Shown piece by piece: positions 1 to 9,561 of a DNA stretch of 37,415 bases (position 1 is the stretch's first letter; each line of letters begins with the position of its first letter). Both the position numbers and the translations under genes were made by a program. Location of the stretch: the NCBI GenBank assembly GCA_002118135.1, contig BDIU01000512.1:1-37415 (forward strand). Direction: 5' to 3'. The notes beneath the pieces are model-generated. The model saw nothing but the letters and a program-made list of their open reading frames with translations, was not told where the DNA came from and searched no databases. Source of the stretch: Trebouxia sp. TZW2008. Taxonomy: Eukaryota > Chlorophyta > Trebouxiophyceae > Trebouxiales > Trebouxiaceae.

Positions 1-539
1 GACAATTTATTGCATGCTTATTTTAGTTTAGGTATGATTTGCATTGATTCATTGTTGATATTGTCTGTTGACCCCTCCATAAACTGGGTTGGAGGTCAAG
101 CCTTGGCAGGGTCTTAGTCAGCGGGTCTTTCAGGTCACGAAGGGAGATTTGAACCCTTGCGAAATTTGGCACAACAGAAGCAGACTCTCATCTACGCAAG
201 TGACGTTCGACACGGACGAACGGCTCGCATCTCGTGCTGTGGGCAGGCGTTTTCCCTGTCGATGCCGTTAGGTTCGTGCTACTGCCAACCAGGTACTGGT
301 CTTAGCACAGACTGACTTGCCTAGTGCAAACTTCAAGCCTTTCTGACCCGAACGACGCTCCTACCTTGCACGTTGTGAACCAAGAACCAAGTTTGCAAGT
401 TGGGTATTGCACTTCACGGCATAGTGCTGAAGTTATGCTACGTCCTACCAAAACCTGCCTTTGTAGTGAAGCTTCAAGACCATTGTATTTGACAGTGAGC
501 TCCTATCCTTGCCTGACTTCACTGTTTTATGCGTCTGCC
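1..539. other. No gene recognised upstream of the nuclease-like gene
   Basis: No exon with recognisable protein content was found. The frame of the first nuclease exon stays open back to about 324, but the first in-frame ATG that gives a sensible start is at 540. The stretch probably holds the promoter and 5' untranslated region of the gene at 540. Confidence 0.3.
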
Positions 540-2885
540 ATGCAGTTGCCCCCAATCACAAACGTGCAGATGGTCAAAAGACCAACTGGCGTTGATGAAG
601 CCATCAACTTTATCTGGAATCAGCCAGACACAGTCCTGCAGTCCTCAGAGAAGCAAAGGCTCAGTGCTGCTTTGGCAAAGGAAACAGATGTAGTGGCTAG
701 GAGGTACTTTCTTGCTCCACTTCCGGAGCAATGGGTGGGCACTCTCAAGGAATTGCTTGCACCAACAGGTATTTTTGCAGTGTGTGGTAAACTTTGGCTA
801 CATTTGTGTTTCCAAGAAGAGGAGCACAACGTCAGTAACCGCCCTTTGTTTGGCAGTGTCAAGATCATGCCACAAAGCTTTTGCTGCAGGCATTTGACCT
901 GCAGGCACCATCCACCTTTTTGCCATTGTTGTTGCATGTTCAAGCCTAGCCACCACCAGCACATGAGATGTTCATGCCAGGCTTGCAGAGTTTGGATGGC
1001 AGCTCCTGTGCAATTGGTCATCAATGGCTTGAACATGATGCCTGTTCAGTGCACCTTCACCCGCCTGTTCGCTTTTTGAGACTTTGTTTTTGAAGCAGAT
1101 GATGGCTTGACATCACTGGACGAACTTCTTCAGCACCCGCTGCCCTTGGCGGATGTGACCATCACTTGGCTGTGCACCTTGATTGATGTTTTAGACAGCA
1201 GAAAACCCTGCATGCATTGTGAGAGCAACATCACAATGCCCTCTTTGCCTTATGTTTTGCTTCAGGGCATGTCTACGCGTGACACAATGATGCTCTACCT
1301 TGCAGGCGGCACAGACAGAGGACTGCCATCCCTGCAAAGGTTGCCTGACCATCCAAGTAGATTGCATCCCTAACACAATACATACAGTAGTCAATGGACA
1401 CGGCACATACATATTGCATACAAGTAGATACAATACATACATAGCATGAACACTTAGTTGGGTGATGGGTGTGAGGTTCAGTGTTGACTAGTGAGCAGTC
1501 GCCTTGCACCCTTCCTTTGCAAAATTTGCAGACTCCAGCAGCACCCCTCAGTGTTCTCACTTTGTGCCAATATGGATTGCAGTGGCCGAGCAATGGCAAG
1601 CTATCATGGCTGAAGCTGCAGCGCAGCTTGTTGCTGCTTCATCATCAAGCCATGGCGACGCTTTGTCTGACATAGTCAGCCTTGGTGGTTCAGAACCTGA
1701 CATCAACAGATTACCTCAGGTAGCAGAGGCCCTCAATGTGATCATACAGAAACCCAGTAACACTCCCAGCTCTGGCCAGCCTGCAGCATTCAGCATGGAG
1801 TGGCTTTCACCCAAAGAGGATGATAGCATCAACATGCAAAAAGTACTGGCCATCTTACAGAAGCACGTCTGTGATGATAAGAGCGTGGCTGTTAATGCCA
1901 CCTCAAGGGACATCTTCAACAAAGCATCATTTCCAGCTCATTTCTCTGCCAAGAGAGTGAAGCTGAATTCAACCAAGACAGATTGTTTGATTGTAGCCAA
2001 GAGTGTCGAAGAAGTGGCTGTCAAGAACCCAAGAAGCATTTACCATCAGGTGTGTGTGCTCCTGCTCGTAAGAGGTCATGCTCATGGCCACATGTGTGGG
2101 TGTATCATAACAGAGTTGCAAGTCTTGAGTGTTGCATTACCTGGCTGAGTGATCAAAGTGCGCTTCTAGCAATGCCAGCTAGTAAATGGTTTGCCTGTCC
2201 GCAGCTGTTTGGGTTGGTTGAGGTCAAGAAGCCAGAAGCATACAAGAGCAATCTGGACAGATGGCGTGCTCAGGCTTCTGGCCAATTTCTTGGCATCAAC
2301 TACATTGTTTTCCGTTGCATGGCGCAGCAACCAATTGGTGCAGGCATTCCAGTGTTGCTGACCTCTTTCAAAGACGGTCAAGCAATACTGTTCATTGGCA
2401 CAGCAGGTCAAGAGCAAGATAGCATCTCTGAAATTTCTTTTGATTCAGCAAGGGACGCTGTTGAGCTTTTCAGGGTTGGCATTGTAGCCAGGCAGGCAGC
2501 ATCCATACGACAGATCAGTTTGTCAGATCCGACCACCGAATTGTTTGGCTCACCTGCCCCCAACAGAAGGGACCAGCTCAGACCAGTTGCTGAGCCTGCT
2601 CACCCAGGAGATCCAAACATCCTTGGACCTCCTCAGCTAAGCATGCGTGCTCGATTTGACTTGGCGCAAGCAGATTATGCTGCAGCCATGCAAGCAGTGC
2701 TGGGGTCATCCAGCTCCCCCACCTCAGATCCTGAACTGGCAAACCTTGCAACTTGGCTCCCATACCTCGACAATGTCATGTTGACCTTGTCAGGAGGGAC
2801 ACAGCATCTGCCAACAGAACTGCATGAGATCATGCAAGAAGAGATCATCAGGCGGCGTGGACCCCCTCCCTTCGTGTATCAATGA
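540..2885 (+). CDS. PD-(D/E)XK nuclease-like protein, four exons
   Basis: Predicted 498-residue protein from exons 540-768, 1099-1218, 1583-2049 and 2205-2885; the phases agree at all three junctions. The N-terminal 240 residues are not recognised. The central part resembles a restriction-endonuclease-like core. An acidic residue lies in a short strand (TDCLIV, D250), followed after the third junction by GLVEVKKP (E278, K280) and then a helix with two glutamines (Q295, Q299). This matches the D...ExK...Q order of PD-(D/E)XK enzymes. The last 120 residues are low in recognisable structure. Such domains occur in mobile-element proteins, Crinkler-type effectors and DNA repair proteins, and nothing here separates these. 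The start at 540 is the first in-frame ATG; an additional upstream exon joining after CAG at 542-544 is possible. No exon-edge copies were seen in this gene, unlike the three large genes downstream. The nuclease call is inference from motif order. Confidence 0.5.
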
Positions 2886-3383
2886 ATGTTCTGTTGGTGG
2901 AACATTAGCCAAGCTGATGACTTTTTTAGAAGTCTATACTCTCTATATACACCCTCTATTTTGAATGTGAAGTTGCAGATAGCCAAGGAATATAGTTTCC
3001 TGTTTACCTTTGCTCATGTTAGCTCAGGCTGACTATGACGGGTGTGTATCACATGTGTATCAAATGAGAGTGTACTTTGGGTCTTGCTTGTAAACATGAT
3101 CTATAAGGGGTGCCTACCTAGGCCTACCTATGTTCACAGGGTGCACATGTTGTTGTACCTTCTTGAGGTCCTCCGCCATGCTTGTAGTGGATGTGGTCTG
3201 TAAATCACTTGCCTCTTGCAGAGCTCTTTACTATCAGCTTTGTCTTGTTGTTTTTACTGCGTGAGCCCATATGCATGACAACACTGCTCAGTCAAAGGCA
3301 CCAAGCAAGTGGTCCGCACTGTTTTAACATATTGTGTGACATGTGATTGGTGTCTTGAAGGTGGCATAAGAAGTGATGTAGAT
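2886..3383. other. 3' flank of the nuclease-like gene
   Basis: No gene recognised. TGTAA, the usual green-algal polyadenylation signal, occurs near 3089 and 3202 and either could end the upstream transcript. The second half may contain earlier exons of the small gene at 3384. Confidence 0.25.
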
Positions 3384-3650
3384 ATGGCAAAGATGAGGCA
3401 GCTTCTGCATGAGACCACTGATATCAAACTTTGGCATGAGGAGCGAAAGGCAAGCAATATCCAAACCATTTTTGGCCTACACAAATCCTGTTGCATGGCA
3501 GGATGCAAAGTGTTTGCATCTTGCACGTGGTGACTTACACTAGTGCTGCCTTTGTAGGCTGGTGCATACAACGTTAACGTTGTCACCCTTGCTCGCCTAT
3601 GGCTGGAAGGCTTGGTGCATGGCTATGAACGTGTACATGATGATGGATAA
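3384..3650 (+). CDS. Small unknown protein, two exons
   Basis: Exons 3384-3509 and 3558-3650 join in phase 0 (donor GCAAA|GTGTTT, acceptor TTTGTAG|GCT) to give about 72 residues. The first exon is charged and helical (MAKMRQLLHETTDIKLWHEE). The second reads NVNVVTLARLWLEGLVHGYE and ends with HDDG and a stop. I recognise no family. The open frame continues upstream of the chosen ATG, so 3384-3650 may be only the C-terminal part of a longer gene. The 48-bp intron is shorter than the 76-bp intron of the GFA gene and much shorter than most introns here, which is a weakness of the model. Confidence 0.3.
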
Positions 3651-4356
3651 TCGCAGGGATGGCCACTGGCTCTATTTGGTCGTCTGGCCTGTGGCTTGGT
3701 CATTGGAACTGTAAATGTCTTCCAGCCTCAGTAGTACTAGTGAGAGTGAATCGCCTGGGATTTGCTGTTCTTGGATCGTCTCTGGTCTGTGCTATCCTAG
3801 GGGGGACTTGTTAGCCCTACATTTCCAGCGGAACTCTTGCAAGTCTGACTGCTTGTTTGATCACTATGCAGCTAGTTGGACGCCTCACCTTGTTGGACGC
3901 CTCACGGTGAGGCGTCCAAATTTCCTGGAGGTCAAAATGTGTGAAGAGTCGATTTAGGGTCCACGACTGAATCGGCAAGCAGAAGCGCTCCGAGCTCGTC
4001 TCAACTCGCAGTTCTGCACCTTCAGTCACGGTTTGGTCGATGATCGTGTCGCATTGCAACTGATTTCTTCTTTGTCTTGATGCAAGCCTCCTCTCGGGGC
4101 TGACTGAAAACCGTCGCGAAAAGTTCTTCAGATTCTTTGGGCGCACGGCATGTTACGCATTGTGCATAATGAATAAGGAAGTGAACTCCGCCACCAGCTC
4201 AAGCTTCAGCCTTGTAGACAACATAGCAAGTTGGAAGCCTGCATTCACAACTGGTCACAAAGCTTGGTGTAACAACTCTGTAGGGCTGCAAAATTGAAAG
4301 GCCACCTTGCAGTGCTGTCAAGTACAAGCAAACCTGTGCACACAGCTGAGCTCCTT
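3651..4356. other. No gene recognised, contains one hairpin
   Basis: No coding exon could be supported on either strand. The only clear structure is the repeated and inverted 13-14-bp sequence at 3876-3919. Confidence 0.3.
3876..3919. repeat. Perfect inverted repeat with a direct second arm
   Basis: TTGGACGCCTCAC occurs twice in direct orientation (from 3876 and 3893), followed immediately by its reverse complement ending at 3919. The inner pair forms a 13-bp stem with a single-base loop. The outer pair forms a 14-bp stem with a larger loop, so two alternative cruciforms are possible. Confidence 0.85.
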
Positions 4357-4397
4357 GCTGAGATCTGATGGCTGAAGCAGAGCCATCAGATCTCAGC
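4357..4397. repeat. 17-bp perfect inverted repeat at the 5' end of the H2B-like gene
   Basis: Arms at 4357-4373 and 4381-4397 are perfect reverse complements, separated by GAAGCAG. The repeat covers the only nearby ATG (4368-4370), which is in a different frame from the histone-like ORF that follows. It could be a cruciform or RNA hairpin at the translation start, or the end of a small mobile element. Confidence 0.85.
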
Positions 4398-4767
4398 ACC
4401 AGCTACAACAGCGCCTAATGCAAGGCTGTCAGGTGGCAAACGCAAGAAGGTCCCAGGCAGCAGCAGCCACAGTTGGGACTCATACTTGCACAAAGTGCTG
4501 CAAGACAATCATCCAGGTGTGAAGATCACCAAGGAAGCTATGCAGGTGTGGGCTGAAGCCCTTGATGCATGGTTACACCAGCTTGTCCAGGAAATAGTGC
4601 AAGAGCATACTTCACAGGCTCTGACTCCAGCAAATGTCCAAGCATCCCTACAGGTGTTGTTGGCAAGAGGTGACACATCCAAAGAGAATTTAGCCTTTAC
4701 AGAATTAGTTGCCAAGCATTCCAATACAGGCTCTTGGTTGATGTTCATGCAATTCACTTGCACCTGA
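4369..4767 (+). CDS. Divergent histone H2B-like protein (N-terminus unresolved)
   Basis: The frame is open from 4369 to the stop at 4765-4767. A basic stretch, GGKRKKVPG, is followed by SWDSYLHKVLQDNHPGVKIT, then KEAMQVW, a long second helix, ALTPANVQASLQVLL and a final helix ending KHSNTG. This follows the order of an H2B histone fold: the S-x-x-Y-x-x-KVL-x-x-x-HP block, an AM pair starting helix 2, an I/LT-x-x-x-Q-x-x-LLL block and a C-terminal helix. The loop between the second and third helix blocks is about three residues shorter than in canonical H2B, and the conserved basic residues there are missing. The frame has no ATG before the fold. The nearest ATG (4368) is one base out of frame and stops after 16 codons, so either an upstream exon is missing from my model or a frameshift has broken the gene. 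Possible roles are an H2B variant, a virus-derived histone or a pseudogene. Family call fairly sure, function unknown. Confidence 0.6.
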   Translation, partial: WLKQSHQISAPATTAPNARLSGGKRKKVPGSSSHSWDSYLHKVLQDNHPGVKITKEAMQVWAEALDAWLHQLVQEIVQEHTSQALTPANVQASLQVLLARGDTSKENLAFTELVAKHSNTGSWLMFMQFTCT

Positions 4768-4831
4768 ATATGCCCGCATGACTGCTTGTTTGACTGTAGA
4801 CAGCTGCCTCTTGCAGTTCCTTTATTAGTAC

Positions 4832-4860
4832 TGCTCTTGTCTGAGACTCAGACAAGAGCA
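4832..4860. repeat. 14-bp perfect hairpin downstream of the H2B-like gene
   Basis: Arms 4832-4845 and 4847-4860 are perfect reverse complements with a one-base loop, starting 64 bases after the H2B-like stop codon. Replication-dependent histone mRNAs end in a stem-loop in animals and volvocine algae, but that hairpin has a six-base stem and four-base loop. This one is longer and does not match it. Confidence 0.8.
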
Positions 4861-5580
4861 TCCTCATGTATTGCTACATCGGTTGGCTGCTGCTGTTGTG
4901 CTGCGCTGTACAGCCATCACTCTGCTCACATGGCCTGGTGAGTTAACACAGGCTTCAGAAGTTGCAAATCAAGGGAGAAACAGCAACTGTCAAGCAGCAA
5001 GAGGGGATCACACTTGTCAGGCAGCATGGAATGTCTAGTCTTTTGGCGACATCAACTGCACACCTTTGTACATAGCAGGCTCCTAGGTGTGCAGCTGCTA
5101 TACCAAGGGTGAGGTACACCCTGTTTCACCTTGCTGTCACATATATGGCCATAGTCAGGTGCAATACTGCTGAGAGCAATGCATAGACTTGCGTTAGTTA
5201 TTGTTAAAGTTATTGTGATACTCTGCAGTGATTAGGAGTTGTAGCAAGCATACTGTTGGACCACAAAGAGCAGTTGCCTTCAAGCACCACCTGCACCCTG
5301 TATTGTCTTCTCATGGCAGCAACACCTACATGCAACAGCATTGCAGTCAGCACTTTGGGTCAAGCTTGATGAGGTTTCTGCCTGTCACCAAAACTCCAAT
5401 CTGTGATACGTAACTTCTTTAGGAGCAGCATTGGCAGAAAATGGAACATTTGCAACAGTCAAAACATTGAGCTGTTGGCAAACGGATCCCCCAATTTGTA
5501 ACAAATACACCCAAAGTGTGTTATATCACTTGCCAATGTCCCTGCTATTTTTCTTGATGCAAATTGTGGCTACTATATAT
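4861..5580. other. No gene recognised
   Basis: Short open frames only, none with a recognisable protein pattern or a convincing exon border on either strand. Confidence 0.3.
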
Positions 5581-5770
5581 TCACCTCCAGCTGTAGGTGT
5601 CTTGCGTTTTTATGTGTGACAAATTTCTGATGCCAGGTCCTCTCTGGCTGCTATTGTAAGTTTGTGAGTTCATTGCCTTTAGATAGCTATGTCTCAACAA
5701 CATCAGGTTTAGCGGCTGAAACAGCACAGAAGTCATTTTGCAAATCTGCTGAATTTGAGGCATGCCTGTC
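5581..5770 (-). pseudogene. Fragment of a tyrosine recombinase gene (3' end)
   Basis: On the minus strand this reads LMLLRHSYLKAMNSQTYNSS and then HIKTQDTYSW. It aligns with the catalytic C-terminus of the intact recombinase at 8525-9505 (LTLLRHSYLNSMDW and HSTETQDTYRW). The DNA match runs about 190 bases, corresponding to roughly 8567-8760, and includes shared non-coding-like blocks such as CTCTCTGGCTGCTATTGT. The arginine, histidine and catalytic tyrosine positions are retained, but the N-terminal two thirds of the gene are absent. It is a 5'-truncated relic, in the same orientation as the intact copy 3 kb away. Confidence 0.75.
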
Positions 5771-5836
5771 AGGCAAGTCAGGGCTGGCTTATGCTCAAGT
5801 CTGGGGAGGCTTTGGCAAAGCTTCACACAGTTTCCT

Positions 5837-6900
5837 CTAGCTCTTTGCAACCTCTTGCTCTGCTATATCACCTTGTGATATGGCTTGCTTGAGGGCACAC
5901 AACCAAGGCTGATGGTACTTGCTGTTGGCATATTTGCTTTCAAAAGCTTGACAGCATTCCATCAGTTTGTCCAGTCCTTGACCTACAGCATGTGCTACAG
6001 CATGTTCCACACAGTCTCTTTTGCTCACAGGAACAAGGTCCAGAGCATCAGAGATCTTTTGCACCTTCATGGACAGCTTGGCCATTCTAGGGCCCTCAGG
6101 AACAATGAAGCCATCATCTACAGCTGTGCCTTCCTCTGAACCAGACTGTACCAGATCTCGCTCCCCAATTCCAACTGCATACAGGTCAGTGTCCACATCA
6201 CCTTCCAGAGTCTTCTGTTTGTCCAGCTCTTTTCTCCAGGCCCTAGGCAGCAAAGGCTCAACAAGCATAGCAAGAGCAGGCGTCTTTGCACCTGTGTGTT
6301 TCAACTCTTGCAGCAATGTACACATGCAGTGCTGTTGGTATCCTGATGTGTAGCTGGATCTGTGCAGCAGTTTCTGGGCAAAAACTGCACATGTAGCCAG
6401 CAAGATTGACAGCGCAGCTTTGTTGATCTCTGCAACAGGGTGTCCTCCTGTGTCAATACCAAGCTTGCCTTGTGGACTTGAACATATGCACAGATATCAT
6501 ACTTGTATACAATCTTGCTCTGGACAGTCCAAGTGGTCCCTGCAGGCTCCTGAGGCTGTGTTTGGTATGATTTCCGAGTCTCTACTTGTTTGTGCAGCTG
6601 AACAACCACCCCATCAAGGCAAGAGCAAAGACTGAGAAGCTCATCTTTCTCTTCATTCTCATGGTCCTCTTCAGCACCATGGTCTGTGCTTGTGAGGTTG
6701 CCTTCACTGATTCGGCTCAAGACCTGCATTGCCACTCTGGCAGCCCCAAGATTCTGGACAACAAGAGAGCTATCCTGGTGCAGGTAGTACACTCCTGACC
6801 TGCCAGTTTTGACGACCCAGCCAGCCAGCTGCCTCTGTGCATCAGATTTGCTAGCACACTGCTGCAGCTGTTTCAATGCAGTCTGCTCAGTCAAGTTCAT
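5837..6900 (-). CDS. Unknown protein in two overlapping frames (intron or frameshift)
   Basis: The 5' part runs from ATG at 6898-6900 (MNLTEQTALKQLQQCASKSD) through an acidic middle (DHGAEEDHENEEKDE) to about 6430. The reading then continues in another frame (GIDTGGHPVAEINKAALSIL) to the stop at 5837. The change of frame at about 6420-6480 could be a short intron or a frameshift; I could not find one splice pair that is clearly right. The joined product would be roughly 340 residues, mostly helical, with no recognised domain. The second part contains an acidic linker and ends with HQPWLCALKQAISQGDIAEQ. It lies directly upstream of the recombinase relic on the same strand, so it may be cargo of the same mobile element. 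No function is assigned. Confidence 0.4.
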
Positions 6901-6950
6901 GGCTCCAAGACTGTGTCAGAGCTCAACCCAGCTACATGTGCACCAGCAGC

Positions 6951-6986
6951 ATCGATTTTGCAGAGTAACATGTCTGCAAAATCGAT
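6951..6986. repeat. 14-bp perfect inverted repeat
   Basis: ATCGATTTTGCAGA at 6951-6964 is the exact reverse complement of 6973-6986, with loop GTAACATG. It lies between two minus-strand ORFs, about 50 bases upstream of the ATG at 6900, where a promoter element or transcript hairpin would fit. Confidence 0.85.
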
Positions 6987-6992
6987 AACATT

Positions 6993-7355
6993 TCAGAAAA
7001 GGTGCAGCATCAGGAGCTTGCAATCACATCTGACCACTCTCAGCAGATCTGTCTTCCTCAGAGACTTCACTGCTTGAGCCTCAGCCATGGACAACATGTC
7101 AGCTTTGGAACAAGCCCTGAACCTTCTCAGTAAGCTCTCAGGAAGCTCAGTAAAGGTGAGCTTGTTGGTCTTGTCCAACACTACAACATCGTCACACCTC
7201 CAGAGACAGCGACAAAGGGGCAGCTCATCAAGAGCTTGATGGATGCTGCTGTTGGGCTGCATTGATTTGCTGTTGTTGTCATCAGACCACCTTTTCCAGT
7301 ATCGCACCATGCAATGGCCTGCTGCACTGCCGGCTGTCAGAGGATGTTTGGACAA
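6993..7355 (-). CDS. Unknown minus-strand ORF, possibly an exon
   Basis: An open frame of up to 120 codons contains a tryptophan-rich start (VRYWKRWSDDNN) and a helical, leucine-rich end (LTFTELPESLLRRFRACSKA). It ends just before the hairpin at 6951-6986. No domain is recognised. CAG acceptor-like sites near 7315-7345 suggest it may be the last exon of the gene starting near 7898, but the phases I tried did not agree. Kept as a candidate only. Confidence 0.3.
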   Translation of the reverse strand: MSKHPLTAGSAAGHCMVRYWKRWSDDNNSKSMQPNSSIHQALDELPLCRCLWRCDDVVVLDKTNKLTFTELPESLLRRFRACSKADMLSMAEAQAVKSLRKTDLLRVVRCDCKLLMLHLF

Positions 7356-7485
7356 ACAGGGTCACAGCTTGCACACCTGTGCATAGATTTCACACCTTTG
7401 CAGATTATGATTAGAATCTCCCTTGCTTGATTATGCTTTGTTTGCTCACAACAAGCAGGGCTGCTTCATATGGTATGTGAGCACA

Positions 7486-7898
7486 CTACCATGTAGGTCT
7501 GAGTTTACTGGCAGACATAGCCTGTTGCAAACTCAACAGGGTGTCAATCACATGTGCTGCTAGCTGTGAGTGAAAGGTGACCACCTCCTTGTTCTCATAG
7601 CTGAAGACAGGACCCTTGCCTTGTTGAAAGCCCAGTGCGTCAAGCACATACTGATGCAGTGGAGCCAAGGCCTGATAATAGTGCCCCTTTGTGATGTTCA
7701 TTTGCACTGTCTTGTCATGCAGGTCAATGATAAGACCTATCATAAAGTGGTACCTTGCACCTGAGTCTGCACTGTGGTACCCTTTCTCACCTGTCAGCCC
7801 CATGACCCTTGCTCCATGATGGCATTGCTGCTGTTTGACATACTGCTGGATGAAGACTGCAACTTATTGACCGCGATCTCAGTTGCTGAAGCGCTCAT
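7486..7898 (-). CDS. Unknown protein, probable first exons
   Basis: On the minus strand an ATG at 7896-7898 opens MSASATEIAVNKLQ and a serine/asparagine-rich stretch. After a frame change near 7800 the reading continues as GEKGYHSADSGARYHFMIGL, LHDKTVQMNITKGHYYQALA and PVFSYENKEVVTFHSQLAAH, to about 7486. The second block is well formed, with alternating hydrophobic strands, and looks like real protein sequence, but I recognise no family. A donor-like ATG|GTAGTG at about 7490 suggests splicing to a further exon, perhaps 6993-7355. It lies between the two recombinase copies. Confidence 0.35.
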
Positions 7899-8524
7899 TT
7901 TCAGTGTATAGCAGCAAGTCTTATAGCATCTAGAACTGGCACAGCCAAAGTCTGATCAATTTTGTGGCATACACACAAGACATTGCATAGTCACAGACTG
8001 AGCTCTGTATCTGGCTAGCTGGCAAGGGTTGTTTAAAGCTGCTCTTAGACAGGGGTGATCATTCTTGTTACAATCGCATGCCAGGCAATAAAAAGGCACA
8101 TCTGGACAGCTGGCTTAGCCAGGTTAACATTCTGTTTTCTGAGCTGTTGTTGCATGCAGATTCAGCATCAAACCTCAACAGAAATGTCTGAAGCACAGGT
8201 ACTTGACAAGACTGCATGGGTGTTGCAGGACAGCACCTCAGTCAACAAAGCCATCACAAGTCAAAACAGGCTGGGATATGCTGATAGACTATGGAGTCAG
8301 CTCATGTGAGATGTCACAGACATGGCCTCTCTCAAGTGTGCCTCTACTACAATGGCCATGGCTTTGCTTGTCTGAGCATACTGCTGCGCTCATTATTTGT
8401 TGGTGGCACACTCAGCACTTACAGATCCAGTTGCCAACCGTCCCAAGACAGACCCTTGTTTGCTGTTCATGTTGTTGATGGAACTGCATGTATGACTGCC
8501 TGTTCAGCCGACGGCAGCCATTGC
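7899..8524. other. Spacer between unknown gene and recombinase, one small ORF
   Basis: The only notable open frame is on the plus strand at 8184-8309 (MSEAQVLDKTAWVLQD, 41 residues), divergent from the gene starting at 7898. It has no recognised relatives and may be chance. Confidence 0.25.
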
Positions 8525-9505
8525 TTACTGTTGCTTCCTGTAACCAAGCCGGTGCTTGCCAGATATCCACCTGTAGGTGTCTTGAGTTTCGGTGCTGTGA
8601 CACATGTCTGCTGCCAGATTCTCCCTGGCTGCTATTGTTAGTTTGTTCCAATCCATACTATTCAGATAGCTATGTCTCAACAACGTCAGGGTTAGCGGTC
8701 TGCCAAACAGCTTTTCCAGCACAGAACAGCACCATTTGCTGAAATTCTTTGCTGTGTACGGTGAGCCGGACTTGGTAGTGAAAAGCCATCTTCTAGGCGA
8801 CTCAGCCTGCAGAGATGTCCACAACTCCTGGGTCAGATTCATTGGTAGTGTTCTCCGCCAAATCCCAGCAGAGTTTGCAGATTTGAACTCTCTCAGCACT
8901 AAAATGGCAGGCTTCTTCCTGTCTGCTGGCAAACACAAAAAGTTGTTTTCCTTCACCATATTCACATCATCCTGTGATATGTTGGCTGCAGACGCAGGGC
9001 ACTGCAAGAGGGCCACCCGGTTGAGATCGCAGCGCAGTGGTGGAATCATAGTGTAAAAGGCGAGTAGGAGGCATTGACGTGATCCCTTGGCTAGAGCGGT
9101 ACGTACCTTGATCACCTCTCTGAAGTCAACATAGCCCCGCTGTTGTCTGGCAGAAGGCTCATTTGCTTTTAGCAGTGCCTGCTGCTGAGCTTCAAGCTCT
9201 TTGGAAGCCCGTAGCCATATTGTGAGAGCTCGCGGAGACTGATCTTTGACAGCAGGCGTTCGCCTAAGAGCTGCCAACATTGCTGTGACCATGTTCTTCT
9301 GCGTGGCAACTTCTGAATATTGCTGTTTGATCCATGGAAGGATTGTCATGGGTTGCATGGCCAGCTCACTTATTGGTTGCCCTAGCTTGGCTGACATGGC
9401 CATAAGGCGTTGCGCATAGGTGTGCTTGGAGCTGTCAGACAGCTCAGGGTCTTGTTGTATACCTTGCAAGGCCTTGTCACGTTTAGTCGTGGCTGGGTGA
9501 TCCAT
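8525..9505 (-). CDS. Tyrosine recombinase (phage-integrase-like fold)
   Basis: Single-exon 326-residue protein starting at the ATG at 9503-9505; the frame is open further upstream but without an ATG. Residues 20-115 form a helical core-binding region (SSKHTYAQRLMAMSAKLG). The catalytic part shows first arginine R158 in TMIPPLRCDLNRV, hairpin lysine K208 in REFKSANSAGIWRRTLP, second arginine R277 in LTLLRHSYL, H303 in MCHST and the nucleophile Y311 in QDTYRW. The usual histidine three residues before R277 is a threonine. These residues define DNA strand exchange through a 3'-phosphotyrosine link. In eukaryotes such enzymes occur in Crypton and DIRS-type elements and in large DNA viruses of algae. 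No reverse transcriptase is visible nearby, which argues against DIRS. All catalytic residues but that histidine are present and there is no stop, so the gene could be active. Confidence 0.8.
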   Translation of the reverse strand: MDHPATTKRDKALQGIQQDPELSDSSKHTYAQRLMAMSAKLGQPISELAMQPMTILPWIKQQYSEVATQKNMVTAMLAALRRTPAVKDQSPRALTIWLRASKELEAQQQALLKANEPSARQQRGYVDFREVIKVRTALAKGSRQCLLLAFYTMIPPLRCDLNRVALLQCPASAANISQDDVNMVKENNFLCLPADRKKPAILVLREFKSANSAGIWRRTLPMNLTQELWTSLQAESPRRWLFTTKSGSPYTAKNFSKWCCSVLEKLFGRPLTLTLLRHSYLNSMDWNKLTIAARENLAADMCHSTETQDTYRWISGKHRLGYRKQQ

Positions 9506-9538
9506 CTGTTGCGTGTGGGGGGGCTTGCAAGGACAGGA

Positions 9539-9561
9539 GAGAAGATCTCGCAGATCTTCTC
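9539..9561. repeat. 10-bp palindrome upstream of the recombinase start
   Basis: GAGAAGATCT at 9539-9548 is exactly inverted at 9552-9561 with a three-base spacer. It lies 34 bases upstream of the recombinase ATG and could be an operator or a recombinase binding site. Crossover sites of tyrosine recombinases are typically two inverted 10-13-bp arms, but with a 6-8-bp spacer. Confidence 0.6.

Noticed and set aside
324..539. Upstream extension of the nuclease-like first exon
   Set aside because: The frame is open but has no ATG giving a sensible start before 540 and its content is cysteine/serine-rich without order.
620..1036. 138-codon minus-strand open frame opposite the nuclease gene
   Set aside because: It overlaps the better-supported plus-strand exon 1 and has no recognisable protein features.
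4838..4860. Canonical histone mRNA 3' stem-loop
   Set aside because: The stem is 14 bases with a one-base loop; the canonical element has a six-base stem and a four-base loop, and the sequence does not match.
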